A stretch of DNA of 48,416 bases, from contig PBWV01000019.1 in assembly GCA_002728255.1 (NCBI GenBank), forward strand, positions 1 to 48,416, given 5' to 3'. This stretch comes from Rhodospirillaceae bacterium. GTDB lineage: Bacteria > Pseudomonadota > Alphaproteobacteria > UBA7887. Position numbers and translations under genes: made by a program. The notes below the pieces were generated by a model. It was not told the DNA's origin. It saw nothing but the letters and a program-made list of their open reading frames with translations, and searched no databases. Position 1 is the first letter of the stretch; every line of letters begins with the position of its first letter. Positions 38,018 through 47,371 of this stretch are shown one piece after another.

Positions 38018-38860
38018 CTAATCCCGCAACAGTTCATTTATCGAAGTTTTCGCCCTGGTTCCTGCGTCCACTCGTTTAACAATTACTGCACAATAGAGGG
38101 AAGGTTCAGACGCAGAGCTCTTCGTACCCTGACGAGACATGGAGCCAGGCACTACAACAGAGTATGCGGGAACACGCCCCCGGAATATCTCTCCAGTATC
38201 GCGATCAATTATTTTGGTGGAGGCCCCAATGTAAACCCCCATCGATAAAACCGACCCTTCCTCTATGATCACTCCCTCAGCCACCTCACTCCTAGCACCT
38301 ATGAAACAATTATCTTCTACAATCACAGGCTCAGCCTGCAAGGGCTCTAATACCCCGCCTATCCCGGCCCCTCCCGAAATATGGCAATTTTTTCCAATTT
38401 GGGCGCAGGAACCAACAGTAGCCCAAGTGTCTACCATCGTACCTTCGTCAACGTAGGCACCAAGGTTAACAAAAGATGGCATCAGCACTACTCCCGGGGC
38501 GATAAACGCTGAGTGCCTAACCACACTCCCGGGGACAGCCCTGAAGGCAGCGTTTTCAAACTCATCCGCCCCCCAACCGGCAAATTTCGAGGATACCTTA
38601 TCAAACCAGTTTGCACTCTCCGGAGCACCACTAATCAGCCCCATGTTGGACAAACGAAAAGATAGCAAAACCGCCTTTTTCAACCACTGATGTACTACCC
38701 ACTCTCCATTCTGTTTTTCCGCAACACGATGCACCCCCGCATCTAAGCCCTCCAACGATTCTCGAACGGCGTCGCGCACCCCTCCCATGGTTTTTGGCGT
38801 CACCGAATCTCGATCTTCCCACGCTTTGTTTATGGATTCTTGTAAATCATCAATGTTCAT
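38018..38860 (-). CDS. dapD: 2,3,4,5-tetrahydropyridine-2,6-dicarboxylate N-succinyltransferase
   Basis: Succinylase step of lysine/diaminopimelate synthesis. A left-handed beta-helix runs from about residue 100 to 235, with hexapeptide turns such as [32 protein letters not shown] and [18 protein letters not shown]. The [13 protein letters not shown] end is typical. 280 residues is normal. It is the last gene of the argB-HAD-dapD run and convergent with gpsA. dapE is not in the window. Confidence 0.96.
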   Translation of the reverse strand: MNIDDLQESINKAWEDRDSVTPKTMGGVRDAVRESLEGLDAGVHRVAEKQNGEWVVHQWLKKAVLLSFRLSNMGLISGAPESANWFDKVSSKFAGWGADEFENAAFRAVPGSVVRHSAFIAPGVVLMPSFVNLGAYVDEGTMVDTWATVGSCAQIGKNCHISGGAGIGGVLEPLQAEPVIVEDNCFIGARSEVAEGVIIEEGSVLSMGVYIGASTKIIDRDTGEIFRGRVPAYSVVVPGSMSRQGTKSSASEPSLYCAVIVKRVDAGTRAKTSINELLRD

Positions 38861-38928
38861 TTTAGTTTCACCTTATAAGCTGCCCCGAAAAATGTACTAA
38901 TTCTTCACCTCTGTGCTGTTTTTTGCCC

Positions 38929-39633
38929 TCAAGCTCCGCCCATGGCACTCCGAATCTGGTTTAACCAGTCCGCCAAATTTTCCGTTACAAAATCAATATG
39001 TGGCTCCAAAATATTACTATCCCATCGGGCATTTTTCACCCACACCGTGGTAATTCCAAGATTAGCTGCCGGCAAAAGATTTTTCGGTATATCATCCAGC
39101 ATGACACTCGTTTTGGGCAAGATCCCAAACCGAGAAATTATTTTAGAATATGCCAAAGGGTTGGGCTTGGGAATATAATTGGTCGCCTTGATATCCTGAA
39201 TCCCGGCAAACCGTTCAGATATTCCCAGCCTGGCCATTACCTTTTCAGCGTGAGCAACTGATCCATTTGTAAAAATGTACTTCTTTCCAGGCAAGTTTTT
39301 TAGAAGTTTGTTGAGCGTTGGGGAGGGGTCGATCACTGACAGATCAATCTGATGCACATAATCCAAATATGCATCGGCGTCGATCCCATGATTCTGTATC
39401 AAGCCTGATAATGTGGTTCCATACTTCATATAATAATTTTTCTGGATAACACGGGCTTCCTGACGATCTACCTTTAGTATTTTGGATATATACGATCCCA
39501 TCCGATCGTCTACCTGCGAAAATAAGTCAGAGTCCGCCGGATAAAGAGTGTTATCAAGATCAAACAACCAAAATTCAGGCAACTCCTTAGGGACACCAAA
39601 TTTTTTCTCACACTGAGCATAATTCTGTTTCAT
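38929..39633 (-). CDS. HAD-family pyrimidine 5'-nucleotidase-like hydrolase
   Basis: A haloacid dehalogenase-superfamily phosphatase. The nucleophile/acid pair D25 and D27 sits in FWLFDLDNTLYP. The second motif Thr/Ser is in KYIFTNGSVAHAE, the Lys is near YIPKPNPLAY, and the metal-binding acids are in VMLDDIPKNLLPA. This is the SDT1/PynA-like type seen between argB and dapD in many alphaproteobacteria. Substrate is not deducible from sequence, and a nucleotide is likely. 234 residues. Confidence 0.88.
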   Translation of the reverse strand: MKQNYAQCEKKFGVPKELPEFWLFDLDNTLYPADSDLFSQVDDRMGSYISKILKVDRQEARVIQKNYYMKYGTTLSGLIQNHGIDADAYLDYVHQIDLSVIDPSPTLNKLLKNLPGKKYIFTNGSVAHAEKVMARLGISERFAGIQDIKATNYIPKPNPLAYSKIISRFGILPKTSVMLDDIPKNLLPAANLGITTVWVKNARWDSNILEPHIDFVTENLADWLNQIRSAMGGA

Positions 39634-39723
39634 AAAAAGCCCATAATATTCCTATCCATAACCGGTTAGCGACAGACAGCCAATCCACAAGCTGCCCAAA
39701 ATCCTAACCAGCACGAAACTTAG

Positions 39724-40632
39724 CTATTCTGCCTTAATCATGGTACCAACGCCATGTTCCGTAAATATTTCTAACAGCAAGACATGGGGCACGCGACCAT
39801 CCAAAATGTGGGCGGCCTCTGTTTTTCCTTGTATGGCAGCAATACAGGTTTCAATCTTTGGGATCATACCTCCAGAAATTGTCCCATCACGCAACATGGT
39901 AGCTGCTTCTACCTCTGTCAATCTTGGCACTAATTGACCAGAACTATCCATAAGACCTTCTACATCAGTCATCATCACAAGCTTTGCTGCACCAACTGCA
40001 GAAGCCACTGCCCCCGCAACTGTGTCCGCATTGATATTAAAGGTCTGCCCTTCCTCGCCCAATCCAATGGGGGCAATTACCGGTATAATATCTGCAGCGG
40101 CAAACTTATTTAGAACTGTCGGATCAATGTCACTCGGATCTCCAACAAACCCAAGATCCAAAACCCTTTCAATTTGAGAGTCTGGATCCTTCGACGTCCT
40201 TTTAAGAGGCACAGCACTGATAAGATTTGCGTCCTTGCCAGATAACCCCACAGCGCAACCCCCAGCCCTATTAATAGCTGTAACCACTTGCTTATTAATT
40301 GATCCGGCAAGCACCATCTCTACAATTTCAACTGTGGCAGAGTCGGTGACACGAAGCCCATCCACAAAAGAACTTTTAATCCGAAGCCGTTCAAGCATTT
40401 TACCTATCTGGGGCCCTCCGCCATGGACCACCACCGGATTGATCCCAACATGCTTAAGAAGCACCACATCTCGGGCGAATAAATCTGCTAAATTGTTATC
40501 ACCCATTGCATGCCCACCAAACTTAATTACAAACGTCCTGCCTTTGAAACGGCGCATAAAGGGCAACGCCTCTGACAGTGTTTGGGCAATTCGTAGCTTC
40601 TCTGGCTCCTGCTTGGTGTGCTCGTTTGTCAT
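39724..40632 (-). CDS. argB: Acetylglutamate kinase
   Basis: Phosphorylates N-acetylglutamate in arginine synthesis and is usually the arginine-inhibited step. FVIKFGGHAM is the nucleotide-binding start, VVHGGGPQIGKML the acetylglutamate site, NINADTVAGAVASAVGAAKLVMMTD the ATP site, and SGGMIPKIETC the C-terminal Lys region. ATG 40632 is preferred over an in-frame TTG at 40641. 302 residues. It follows engB by 22 bases. An N-terminal arginine-sensing helix (about 1-25) is present. Confidence 0.96.
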   Translation of the reverse strand: MTNEHTKQEPEKLRIAQTLSEALPFMRRFKGRTFVIKFGGHAMGDNNLADLFARDVVLLKHVGINPVVVHGGGPQIGKMLERLRIKSSFVDGLRVTDSATVEIVEMVLAGSINKQVVTAINRAGGCAVGLSGKDANLISAVPLKRTSKDPDSQIERVLDLGFVGDPSDIDPTVLNKFAAADIIPVIAPIGLGEEGQTFNINADTVAGAVASAVGAAKLVMMTDVEGLMDSSGQLVPRLTEVEAATMLRDGTISGGMIPKIETCIAAIQGKTEAAHILDGRVPHVLLLEIFTEHGVGTMIKAE

Positions 40633-40654
40633 ACCTACCAAATCCTAACCACTC

Positions 40655-41296
40655 TTATACTTCTTCAGAAGGTGGGCTGGCACCCGCCAGAAGTATTTTT
40701 AGTTCCGTAAGTCCCGAATTGCTAGCAGCACTAGTTGCAACAACCGACGGGAATGCAGCGGGCCTTTTTGATATTGCTGCATTAACTCTGCCCTTTCGCT
40801 CCTCCATTTGATGGGGAGCTATTTTATCCGCTTTAGTCAAAACAATCATATAAGATACTGCAGCCTCATCCAATAATGACATCACCTCCACATCAGAAGG
40901 CTTGGTATCATGGCGTGCATCAAGCAACAAACATACCCTGCGAAGGCACGGACGAAATCTCAAATAGGTATCAACCAAGCGCGCCCATTCTAAAATTTCG
41001 GTTTTTGGAGCGCTCGCGAAACCATAGCCAGGTAAGTCCACCAACATAAGTTCACCGGCAAGATTAAAAAAGTTTATTTGCCGAGTCCTACCGGGAGTAT
41101 TGGAGGCGCGGGCCAGGTTTTTTCGTCCCAGGAGAGCATTAATTAGGCTCGACTTACCCACATTGGACCGCCCAGCGAAAGCAATCTCATTTAAGCTCGC
41201 AGGCGGCAGCTGACTATAGTCAGCTGCCCCAGTCACAAACGTACACCGCTGTGTAAAGAGACGCCGAGCGTTCTCTCCAGCCTCGCAGGCCATCAT
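40655..41296 (-). CDS. engB: Ribosome biogenesis GTPase EngB/YihA/YsxC
   Basis: GTPase required for large-subunit ribosome assembly. G1 is GRSNVGKSS (42-50), followed by the G2 region ASNTPGRTRQINFF, then G3 DLPGYG, G4 LTKADK and a G5-like SAAS. 213 residues fits the family. It lies four bases after yidC. ATG at 41293 is an equivalent start. Confidence 0.96.
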   Translation of the reverse strand: MMACEAGENARRLFTQRCTFVTGAADYSQLPPASLNEIAFAGRSNVGKSSLINALLGRKNLARASNTPGRTRQINFFNLAGELMLVDLPGYGFASAPKTEILEWARLVDTYLRFRPCLRRVCLLLDARHDTKPSDVEVMSLLDEAAVSYMIVLTKADKIAPHQMEERKGRVNAAISKRPAAFPSVVATSAASNSGLTELKILLAGASPPSEEV

Positions 41297-41300
41297 TGCC

Positions 41301-43022
41301 CTAGGCCTTTACACCCATCCGCCGCATAATTACCCATTGCTGGATGATAGAGAGAATATTATTCCAAGTCCAATAAATCACTAGCCCCGAAGCAAACCGG
41401 GCACAAATAAAGGTAAACACTATCGGCAACAGCATCATGATCCGCGCCTGCATGGGGTCAGGGGGGGCGGGATTGAGTTTTTGCTGCATCCACATCGTCA
41501 CTCCCATTGCCAACGGCCAAATACCTATAATTAGAAACTCTGGTGGAGTATATGGCAGCACTCCAAATAAATTAAAAAATGTGGTTGGATCCGGCGCGGA
41601 GAGATCTTTTATCCAACCATAAAATGGTGCGTGCCGCATTTCTATAGTTACGAAGAGAACCTTATACAGCGCAAAAAACACTGGTATCTGTATAATTATC
41701 GGCAGGCAACCTGCTAAAGGGTTGGCGCCCTCCCTCTTATACAACCCCATCATTTCAGTATTCAGCTTTACTTTGTCATCACCATATTGCTCGCGCAACT
41801 TCATCATTTGAGGTTGAAGCTTTTTGAGACGGCTCATAGCCGCATAGGATTTGTTAGCTAAAGGAAAGAAGATAAGCTTAATTATCACCGTTACAGACAA
41901 AATCGCCAAACCAATGTTGCCTAGATAACCCGTCAAATAATGAATTAAGTAAAATAGAGGTTTGGTTAAAAAATAAAACCAACCAAAATCTACGGCTAAA
42001 TCAAATCTCTGGATCCCTAGTGTCTCTTCGTATCTATCTAGTAGTGTTACCACCTTTGCCCCTGCGAACAGGTGATTGGTTACCTCAATACTCTGTCCAC
42101 TACTAATATTTTTTCCAGTGAGCCTATACTCCACTTGAAATTTTTCACCATCGGATCCCTCCTTATAACGAAACCTCCCTCGCATTGGAGTGGTTTGATC
42201 CGGAATTAATGCAGCCAGCCAGTACTTATCCGTTATGCCAATCCAACCACCTGTCGTTTCAATAGACTCCGAACGTGAATCCCGCAGATCATCATAGTCA
42301 ACCTCTTTCAGTGTACCATTAAACACTCCAAGGGGGCCTTCATGCAGTATAAAGAACCCCAAGGTGGCAGGCTCATGAGTCCTTCGTATCAGACCATAAG
42401 GGTATAATAGGAGAGGGCCATCAGTTATATTCTGGACACGGTCCGTAATCGTAAACATATAATCATCATCAATGGCTATTAACCTCTCAAACCTGAGGCC
42501 TTCACCATTGTCCCAAGTCAAGAGAACCGGATGCCCTGGGAGCAAAGTGGAATCTTCGGACTGCCAATGGGTGCCAGGTCCAGGTAATTTCACGTCAACC
42601 CCCTCCTCTGCAACCCACCCGAACTCCGCGAAATATGGCTTTTCAGAAGCACTTGCGGCAAATAAGACTATGTTCGAGCTGTCCGGGGAAATCGACTCCC
42701 GATATCCTTCTAGAATTATTTGATCAATACGAGCACCTTGAAGTCTTATTGAGCCTGACAAGGCCGCTGCAGGATCTCCTCCATTGATCAAAATTCGCGG
42801 CTGCTCTTCCTCAACAGCCTCTGCTTCTTCCATTCCAGATACATCCGGTGTAGAGGCTCGCTCCGCACCTCGGTTTTTTGGAGCCGTTGGAGCACCGAGG
42901 GGTTCCTCAAAATTTCCCGCCCTCTGAGACGTGGGAATTTTTGGCCCAAAAGCAAACTGAAACCCCATTAAGATGGCTACGGAGATGACTATGGCCAGAA
43001 TAAGATTACGCTGCTCACTCAT
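41301..43022 (-). CDS. yidC: Membrane protein insertase YidC
   Basis: Inserts and folds inner-membrane proteins alone or with SecYEG. An N-terminal helix (about 5-25) is followed by a large periplasmic domain (about 90-350) and the five-helix insertase core. The cytoplasmic hairpin has KKLQPQMMKLREQYGDDK. The block GCLPIIIQIPVFFALYKVL is highly conserved. 573 residues is normal for a Gram-negative YidC. A Glu/Pro-rich linker (residues 30-75) precedes the periplasmic domain. It overlaps yidD by four bases. Confidence 0.97.
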   Translation of the reverse strand: MSEQRNLILAIVISVAILMGFQFAFGPKIPTSQRAGNFEEPLGAPTAPKNRGAERASTPDVSGMEEAEAVEEEQPRILINGGDPAAALSGSIRLQGARIDQIILEGYRESISPDSSNIVLFAASASEKPYFAEFGWVAEEGVDVKLPGPGTHWQSEDSTLLPGHPVLLTWDNGEGLRFERLIAIDDDYMFTITDRVQNITDGPLLLYPYGLIRRTHEPATLGFFILHEGPLGVFNGTLKEVDYDDLRDSRSESIETTGGWIGITDKYWLAALIPDQTTPMRGRFRYKEGSDGEKFQVEYRLTGKNISSGQSIEVTNHLFAGAKVVTLLDRYEETLGIQRFDLAVDFGWFYFLTKPLFYLIHYLTGYLGNIGLAILSVTVIIKLIFFPLANKSYAAMSRLKKLQPQMMKLREQYGDDKVKLNTEMMGLYKREGANPLAGCLPIIIQIPVFFALYKVLFVTIEMRHAPFYGWIKDLSAPDPTTFFNLFGVLPYTPPEFLIIGIWPLAMGVTMWMQQKLNPAPPDPMQARIMMLLPIVFTFICARFASGLVIYWTWNNILSIIQQWVIMRRMGVKA

Positions 43023-43285
43023 GGGTTTTTCTCATCTGTTGGGATTGTTTGCCTTGATCTGCCTCTTTTCTTGACTGGGTCAAAACCTGCGCCTCCCCAA
43101 GGTTGACATCTAGCTATCCGTTTAATCGTATAAACCATACCCAGAATAGCTCCATGCTCTGCTATAGCTTCCAGAGCATATTTTGAACAGGATGGATAAA
43201 ACCTGCATGAAGAAGGTAGATATGGAGATACTGTTAAGCGATACACAGTCACCAAACCACGTAGACCTGAAGCAAGTGGACTCAT
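43019..43285 (-). CDS. yidD: Membrane protein insertion efficiency factor YidD
   Basis: A small conserved protein that helps YidC-dependent insertion. The 88 residues carry the three-Cys motif CRFYPSCSKYALEAIAEHG and RIARCQPWGGAGFDPV. Four-base overlaps with rnpA upstream and yidC downstream show translational coupling in the standard rpmH-rnpA-yidD-yidC order. Confidence 0.96.
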   Translation of the reverse strand: MSPLASGLRGLVTVYRLTVSPYLPSSCRFYPSCSKYALEAIAEHGAILGMVYTIKRIARCQPWGGAGFDPVKKRGRSRQTIPTDEKNP

Positions 43286-43662
43286 TCCGAAACCTTCACC
43301 AATCCATCCTCTGCCGGCAGAACCTTTATTTGTGCTCTCTCAAGAAGAGTCCGAAGCTCCAAAATGAGGTCGGAAAATCGCGCCTCTAATATTGGTTTTC
43401 GAGCTAGCAACACACAGTCAAGGTCCTGAACCGCATATCCAGAAAGAATCGTTGCAGCCAAAACCCTCATCCTTCGCCGGGCTCTATTTCGTTCGACGGC
43501 CTTGCCTAACCTTTTTGTCGCAGTGAATCCCACTCTACAAAGAGCCTCATTCTTCAAACTCGGAACCGCGGATGCTATCTGCAAAGAAAGAAAACGGCCC
43601 CCAGTTCGTTTTCCAGTCTCCCTGACGCGCACAAAATCGCGCCTCTTCCGAAGACGTTTCAT
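43282..43662 (-). CDS. rnpA: Ribonuclease P protein component
   Basis: Basic protein subunit of RNase P, which removes tRNA 5' leaders. With ATG 43662 the protein is 126 residues beginning MKRLRKRRDFVRVRETGKR. The RNA-binding RNR motif is in AVERNRARRRMR. The same frame continues upstream through rpmH to about 43791, but those residues are read out of frame across a real gene and are not family-like, so the internal ATG is chosen. It starts 17 bases after the rpmH stop. Confidence 0.94.
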   Translation of the reverse strand: MKRLRKRRDFVRVRETGKRTGGRFLSLQIASAVPSLKNEALCRVGFTATKRLGKAVERNRARRRMRVLAATILSGYAVQDLDCVLLARKPILEARFSDLILELRTLLERAQIKVLPAEDGLVKVSE

Positions 43663-43678
43663 GGATCTTTCGCCCAAG

Positions 43679-43813
43679 TTACGCAGAAAGGCGTTTACGT
43701 CCCTTCGCCCGCCTCCTCGATAACACCCGACGACCAGCGGCGGAGGCCATGCGAGCGCGAAAACCATGCCTCCGCTTACGCACCAATACACTTGGCTGAA
43801 ACGTTCTTTTCAT
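43679..43813 (-). CDS. rpmH: 50S ribosomal protein L34
   Basis: A 44-residue ribosomal protein. It begins [19 protein letters not shown], continues with [19 protein letters not shown] and ends RKRLSA. This matches L34, with the usual N at FQPSN changed to V. It has a strong Shine-Dalgarno sequence (GGGAGG, seven-base spacer) and a near-ideal promoter about 45 bases upstream. It heads the rnpA-yidD-yidC run. Confidence 0.96.
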   Translation of the reverse strand: MKRTFQPSVLVRKRRHGFRARMASAAGRRVLSRRRAKGRKRLSA

Positions 43814-43936
43814 TCAACCGCCTCCCATTCAATCCAACAAGAAATAAGGTCAGCGGCTGTATACGAGTTCAGAGTGCGTTAGTCAATTCAGATTGGTGGG
43901 GCCAACCAGTTTAAGACTGTTCACTTGGCTGAAACG
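43789..43936. repeat. 15-bp direct repeat CACTTGGCTGAAACG
   Basis: The same 15-mer lies at 43789-43803, inside the first codons of rpmH, and at 43922-43936, upstream of the rpmH promoter. On the minus strand the outer copy falls in a tiny frame (43940-43911) that reads MAFQPSEQS, echoing MKRTFQPS of L34. It looks like a small local duplication of the gene start. Confidence 0.5.
43858..43886 (-). promoter_or_regulatory. Sigma-70 promoter of the rpmH-rnpA-yidDC run
   Basis: On the minus strand TTGACT (43886-43881) and TATACA (43863-43858) are separated by exactly 17 bases. Both hexamers have five or four of six consensus bases. Transcription would start near 43851, giving a leader of about 38 bases that contains the GGGAGG ribosome site of rpmH. 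Confidence 0.7.
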
Positions 43937-43994
43937 CCATATAACGATAGTTTGCAATGGATTTTGCCCCCTTCGACGCTATTATGATCGTTGC

Positions 43995-44741
43995 ATGACC
44001 CAACAACCCCAAGAAAACGATCAAAATGCCAAAGAACCCCGCTTACCTAGCCGGGTTCTTTTTGCACGGGTAGCCGCCACTGTTATGGTCAGTGGCGCAA
44101 TTCTAGCCACTTTAATGCTAGATCTGCCAAATTTTTTTACCATGGACACTCTTAAAACCCATCAGTCTACTCTTACAGGTTGGGTTGAAGCCCAAAAGTT
44201 TAAGGCTGCTCTAGCATATGTCGCATTGTACATGCTACTGGTGCTATTTCTCATTCCTGGGCCATTTTTTGCCACCTTAATAGGAGGATTTCTATTTGGA
44301 CCCGTACAGGGGACGCTGCTCACAGTATTCGGGGCCACAAGTGGTGCAGTTTGCGTGTTTTTTATAGCCAAAAGCGCAGCCGGGAACCTACTCCGCAAGT
44401 GGGCTGGCCAACGAACACATGATTTCGCATCTGGCTTTCATAAAAATGCGCTTAGCTACATGTTTGTCCTCCGACTGATACCGATCTTTCCTTTTAGCCT
44501 GGTAACGATTTGTGCTGCTATGTTAGAAGTTAAAGCAACGATATTCTTTGTAGCAACAAGCCTGGGAATCATTCCGGCTGTTTACTTCGTATCTCTTGCG
44601 GGATCTAGCATTTCTGCCTTATTAGACAGCGATAAGGCCCTGACCTCTGCTAACGTCTTCACACCTGAAGCTATTGCTGCTATTGCTGGCTTGGCCCTTC
44701 TGAGTACCCTCCCAGCAATCTACAAGAAAGTCAGGCGCTAG
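43995..44741 (+). CDS. VTT-domain (TVP38/TMEM64, DedA-related) membrane protein
   Basis: An integral membrane protein of the VTT/SNARE-associated group, whose bacterial members are implicated in lipid transport or membrane homeostasis. Four or five helices are predicted (for example about 21-43, 66-90, 100-125, 165-190, 225-240). Family marks are GGFLFGPVQGTLLTVFGATSG and LRLIPIFPFSLVTICAAM. I chose ATG 43995, giving MTQQPQEND. The longer frame from 43893 adds a Cys/Arg-rich stretch that does not look like family sequence. No specific substrate can be named. Confidence 0.85.
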   Translation: MTQQPQENDQNAKEPRLPSRVLFARVAATVMVSGAILATLMLDLPNFFTMDTLKTHQSTLTGWVEAQKFKAALAYVALYMLLVLFLIPGPFFATLIGGFLFGPVQGTLLTVFGATSGAVCVFFIAKSAAGNLLRKWAGQRTHDFASGFHKNALSYMFVLRLIPIFPFSLVTICAAMLEVKATIFFVATSLGIIPAVYFVSLAGSSISALLDSDKALTSANVFTPEAIAAIAGLALLSTLPAIYKKVRR

Positions 44742-44881
44742 CGTGATTTATTGGACCACCACAGTTAACCTAACCCATGGATCAGTCTTTTTGTTTCCCC
44801 TACAAAACGATCCCCATATCTTGGCTAGAATAATTAAGCTGTTATGCCTTAAGGATGTGGACTTGGGTTCAACAGGTAAAA

Positions 44882-45643
44882 ATGTCTGAACCGATAGTCC
44901 AAGTATGTGGGCTCAATAAGAAGTTTGGCTCCGTCCTAGCAGTCAAAAATATCAGTTTCACCCTTGCTTCCGGGGAGACCATAGGTCTCTTGGGAGGCAA
45001 CGGAGCTGGGAAAAGTACTACTCTCGCTATGCTGCTTGGACTTTTGCTGCCCACTTCCGGAGATATATTTGTGCTTGGATACAATATGCTCCAAAATCGG
45101 TATAAAGCCCTACCACACATGAATTTCTCTTCGCCATATGTCGACCTACCTCACCGGTTGACTGTGAGAGAAAACCTAAAGATATACGGTTGCCTTTACG
45201 GCGTTCAGAAGATCAATGAACGCATCGTAGACTTATCGCAAGATTTTGGCCTAAATCAATTTCTTGATAGGCCTTCAGGCAAACTATCAGCAGGACAGAA
45301 AACTCGTGTTGCTCTGGCAAAAGCTCTGTTAAACGAGCCAAAGTTGCTACTACTGGACGAGCCAACCGCATCTATGGATCCTGATACAGCGGACGTAATA
45401 CGGCAGCATTTAATACGGTACCAGCGAGACACTGACGCCACCATTATTCTAGCCTCACACAATATGACAGAGATCGAGGAATTATGCCAAAACGTGCTGA
45501 TCATGAAAAAGGGTGAAATAGTCGCCCAAGGCTCCCCCGCCAACCTTGTTGCTAAATTCCGACGCAAAAATCTAGAGCAAGTCTTTATAGATATTGCTCG
45601 ACACCATGAACCGATGCGACAAAAAAACGAGGACGCAGGATGA
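44882..45643 (+). CDS. ABC transporter ATP-binding protein (ABC-2 type exporter)
   Basis: ATPase of a two-part exporter. Walker A is GGNGAGKSTT (38-47), the signature KLSAGQKTRVALAKAL, Walker B LLLLDEPTASMDP, and the switch His is in LASHNMTEIEEL. The C-terminal extension IVAQGSPANLVAKFRRKNLEQVFIDIA is typical of DrrA/NodI-like subunits. ATG 44882 fits the family start better than the frame opening at 44855. It overlaps the permease gene as ATGA. Cargo cannot be deduced. Confidence 0.92.
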   Translation: MSEPIVQVCGLNKKFGSVLAVKNISFTLASGETIGLLGGNGAGKSTTLAMLLGLLLPTSGDIFVLGYNMLQNRYKALPHMNFSSPYVDLPHRLTVRENLKIYGCLYGVQKINERIVDLSQDFGLNQFLDRPSGKLSAGQKTRVALAKALLNEPKLLLLDEPTASMDPDTADVIRQHLIRYQRDTDATIILASHNMTEIEELCQNVLIMKKGEIVAQGSPANLVAKFRRKNLEQVFIDIARHHEPMRQKNEDAG

Positions 45644-46446
45644 ACACTGTATCGCACTCCGCTATTCGCATTTGGGGGTTAGCACTCCGACACTACTTTT
45701 TGATTAAAGGTTCGTGGCCGCGGATTCTTGAACTAGTTTACTGGCCGGCATTACAGATGACGCTGTGGGGTTTCATTACGATTTTTTTTGAAACTCACAG
45801 TTCCTGGTTAGCGCAAGCGGGCGGCATACTAATAACAGCCATATTATTATGGGACATAATGTTTCGGAGCCAATTGAGCTTTTTCCTGAGTTTTCTTGAG
45901 GAAATTTGGTCTCGGAATTTAGGCCATATTTTCGTCAGCCCCATACGCCCTTTCGAAATCATAGCAGCCCTATTGATGGTAAGCCTAATCCGTACCCTCG
46001 TTGGGGTAGGCGCTGCAGCTCTATTAGCCATTTTGATATTTGACGTATCTATTTTTTCCCTGGGAGCTCCCCTGGCCCTCTTCTTCTTGAACTTGACCCT
46101 GATGGGCTGGAGCCTTGGACTAGTAGTGAGCGCGTTAGTACTTAGATTCGGCCAAGGGGCTGAGAGCCTAGGCTGGGCTGCGATCTTTCTTCTTCAGCCA
46201 ATTAGTGGAGTGTTTTACCCCATCAATGTTCTGCCCGAGTGGCTTCAGCCTGTTGCCTTTTTAATTCCTGTTTCGCATATATTTGAGGGCCTACGATCCA
46301 TTCTTATAGAGCAAACGTTCCGAGCAGATCTTTTACTCAACGCCTTTAGCCTTAATCTAGTCTTTGTTTTGTTGAGCCTAACAGTTTTTTTTGTGATATT
46401 AAGGTATGCGCGCATACATGGGCAACTACTTCAAATGGGCGAATGA
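45640..46446 (+). CDS. ABC-2 type transporter permease
   Basis: A six-helix permease of the NodJ/DrrB type: 268 residues with hydrophobic segments at about 25-50, 60-85, 110-140, 143-170, 178-200 and 240-262. The ABC-2 signature region is GLVVSALVLRFGQGAESLGWA, followed by PISGVFYPINVLPEWLQ. It overlaps the ATPase gene before it and the phosphatase gene after it by four bases each. With its ATPase it would form a homodimeric exporter of lipid, polysaccharide or drug. Confidence 0.9.
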   Translation: MNTVSHSAIRIWGLALRHYFLIKGSWPRILELVYWPALQMTLWGFITIFFETHSSWLAQAGGILITAILLWDIMFRSQLSFFLSFLEEIWSRNLGHIFVSPIRPFEIIAALLMVSLIRTLVGVGAAALLAILIFDVSIFSLGAPLALFFLNLTLMGWSLGLVVSALVLRFGQGAESLGWAAIFLLQPISGVFYPINVLPEWLQPVAFLIPVSHIFEGLRSILIEQTFRADLLLNAFSLNLVFVLLSLTVFFVILRYARIHGQLLQMGE

Positions 46447-47093
46447 CTGATAAGGTAGATAAAAATGGGACTTCTTGCACTCGTTGGTGGTGGGTACGAC
46501 ATGCACCGGTAACCGCGAACAAAGGGCGCATGTATGGCGCATCAGACCCGAAAGCTGATATAGCTACTCCAGAAATATATAAGGGCTTAGCTGCGCTTCT
46601 TCCTAACGAAGGAATTTGTGTAACTAGCGCTCTTCAGCGCACACAACAAACTCTACAGGAAATCCGCACTCATGGTTTAATAGCAGATAAAGCAAGGGTG
46701 GAACCCGGGTTGTCTGAGCAAAATTTTGGAATATGGCAGGGACGCCCATATGAACAAATACCAAGTCTCGCAGCGCCCCGGTTGCATAAATATTGGTTCA
46801 CAACTGCCGACCATGCCCCACCGGAAGGAGAGAGCTTTATAGATCTCACAATCAGAGTTAAAGAGGTGATCAAAAGGCTAACAAACCAGTATAGAGGAAG
46901 AGACATTATTGCGGTCGCACATGGCGGACCGATCCGTGCAGCTCTTGGCCATGCCCTCAACCTAAGCGCAACAAATTGTCTAGGCTTCGAAACCGAAAAC
47001 CTATCAGTGACACGCCTAGATTTTGAGCCCAATTCCAAGCCGGGGCTAGATTGGTATGTAAGGTTTACCAATCTAGTGCCTAAAGACTTCTAG
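46443..47093 (+). CDS. Histidine phosphatase family protein (CobC/PGAM-like)
   Basis: A branch-1 histidine phosphatase. The phospho-accepting His is H20 in WWVRHAPVTANKGRMYG. A conserved Glu is in GLSEQNFGIWQGRPYEQ, and the second His is in VAHGGPIRAALGHAL. 216 residues. Alpha-ribazole phosphatase (CobC) is one possible function, and the CobD/CbiB-like fragment at the right edge is weakly supportive. Phosphoglycerate mutase activity is less likely. Coupled translation with the ABC exporter is unexplained by a cobalamin role. Confidence 0.87.
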   Translation: MTDKVDKNGTSCTRWWWVRHAPVTANKGRMYGASDPKADIATPEIYKGLAALLPNEGICVTSALQRTQQTLQEIRTHGLIADKARVEPGLSEQNFGIWQGRPYEQIPSLAAPRLHKYWFTTADHAPPEGESFIDLTIRVKEVIKRLTNQYRGRDIIAVAHGGPIRAALGHALNLSATNCLGFETENLSVTRLDFEPNSKPGLDWYVRFTNLVPKDF

Positions 47094-47371
47094 CCGGGTC
47101 CCGAAAACGTTATGATTTAACATGATTATTAATCCCTAGGATTCTTTATCCGTCAAATCACTAGATGATGAGGTGCACAGAAATTATTTTTACCCCGCTT
47201 TAATGCAAATCTCGACTCATTGGCCCACACAAATCCAAAAATTTTAGCCAAAGAGCCAAGGTTTGCATCAAAAGGAACACAAATTCCGGGTCACAACCCA
47301 CTTAGTTTTTTGATCACAAGGATCAATAGTGGATGCACGAAACATCCAATGACAAACAGGGTAGTACTATA

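Noticed and set aside
47310-47326. TTGATC-loop-GATCAA hairpin before the SYLF gene
   Set aside because: A six-pair stem near a possible ribosome site. Too small to assign a role.
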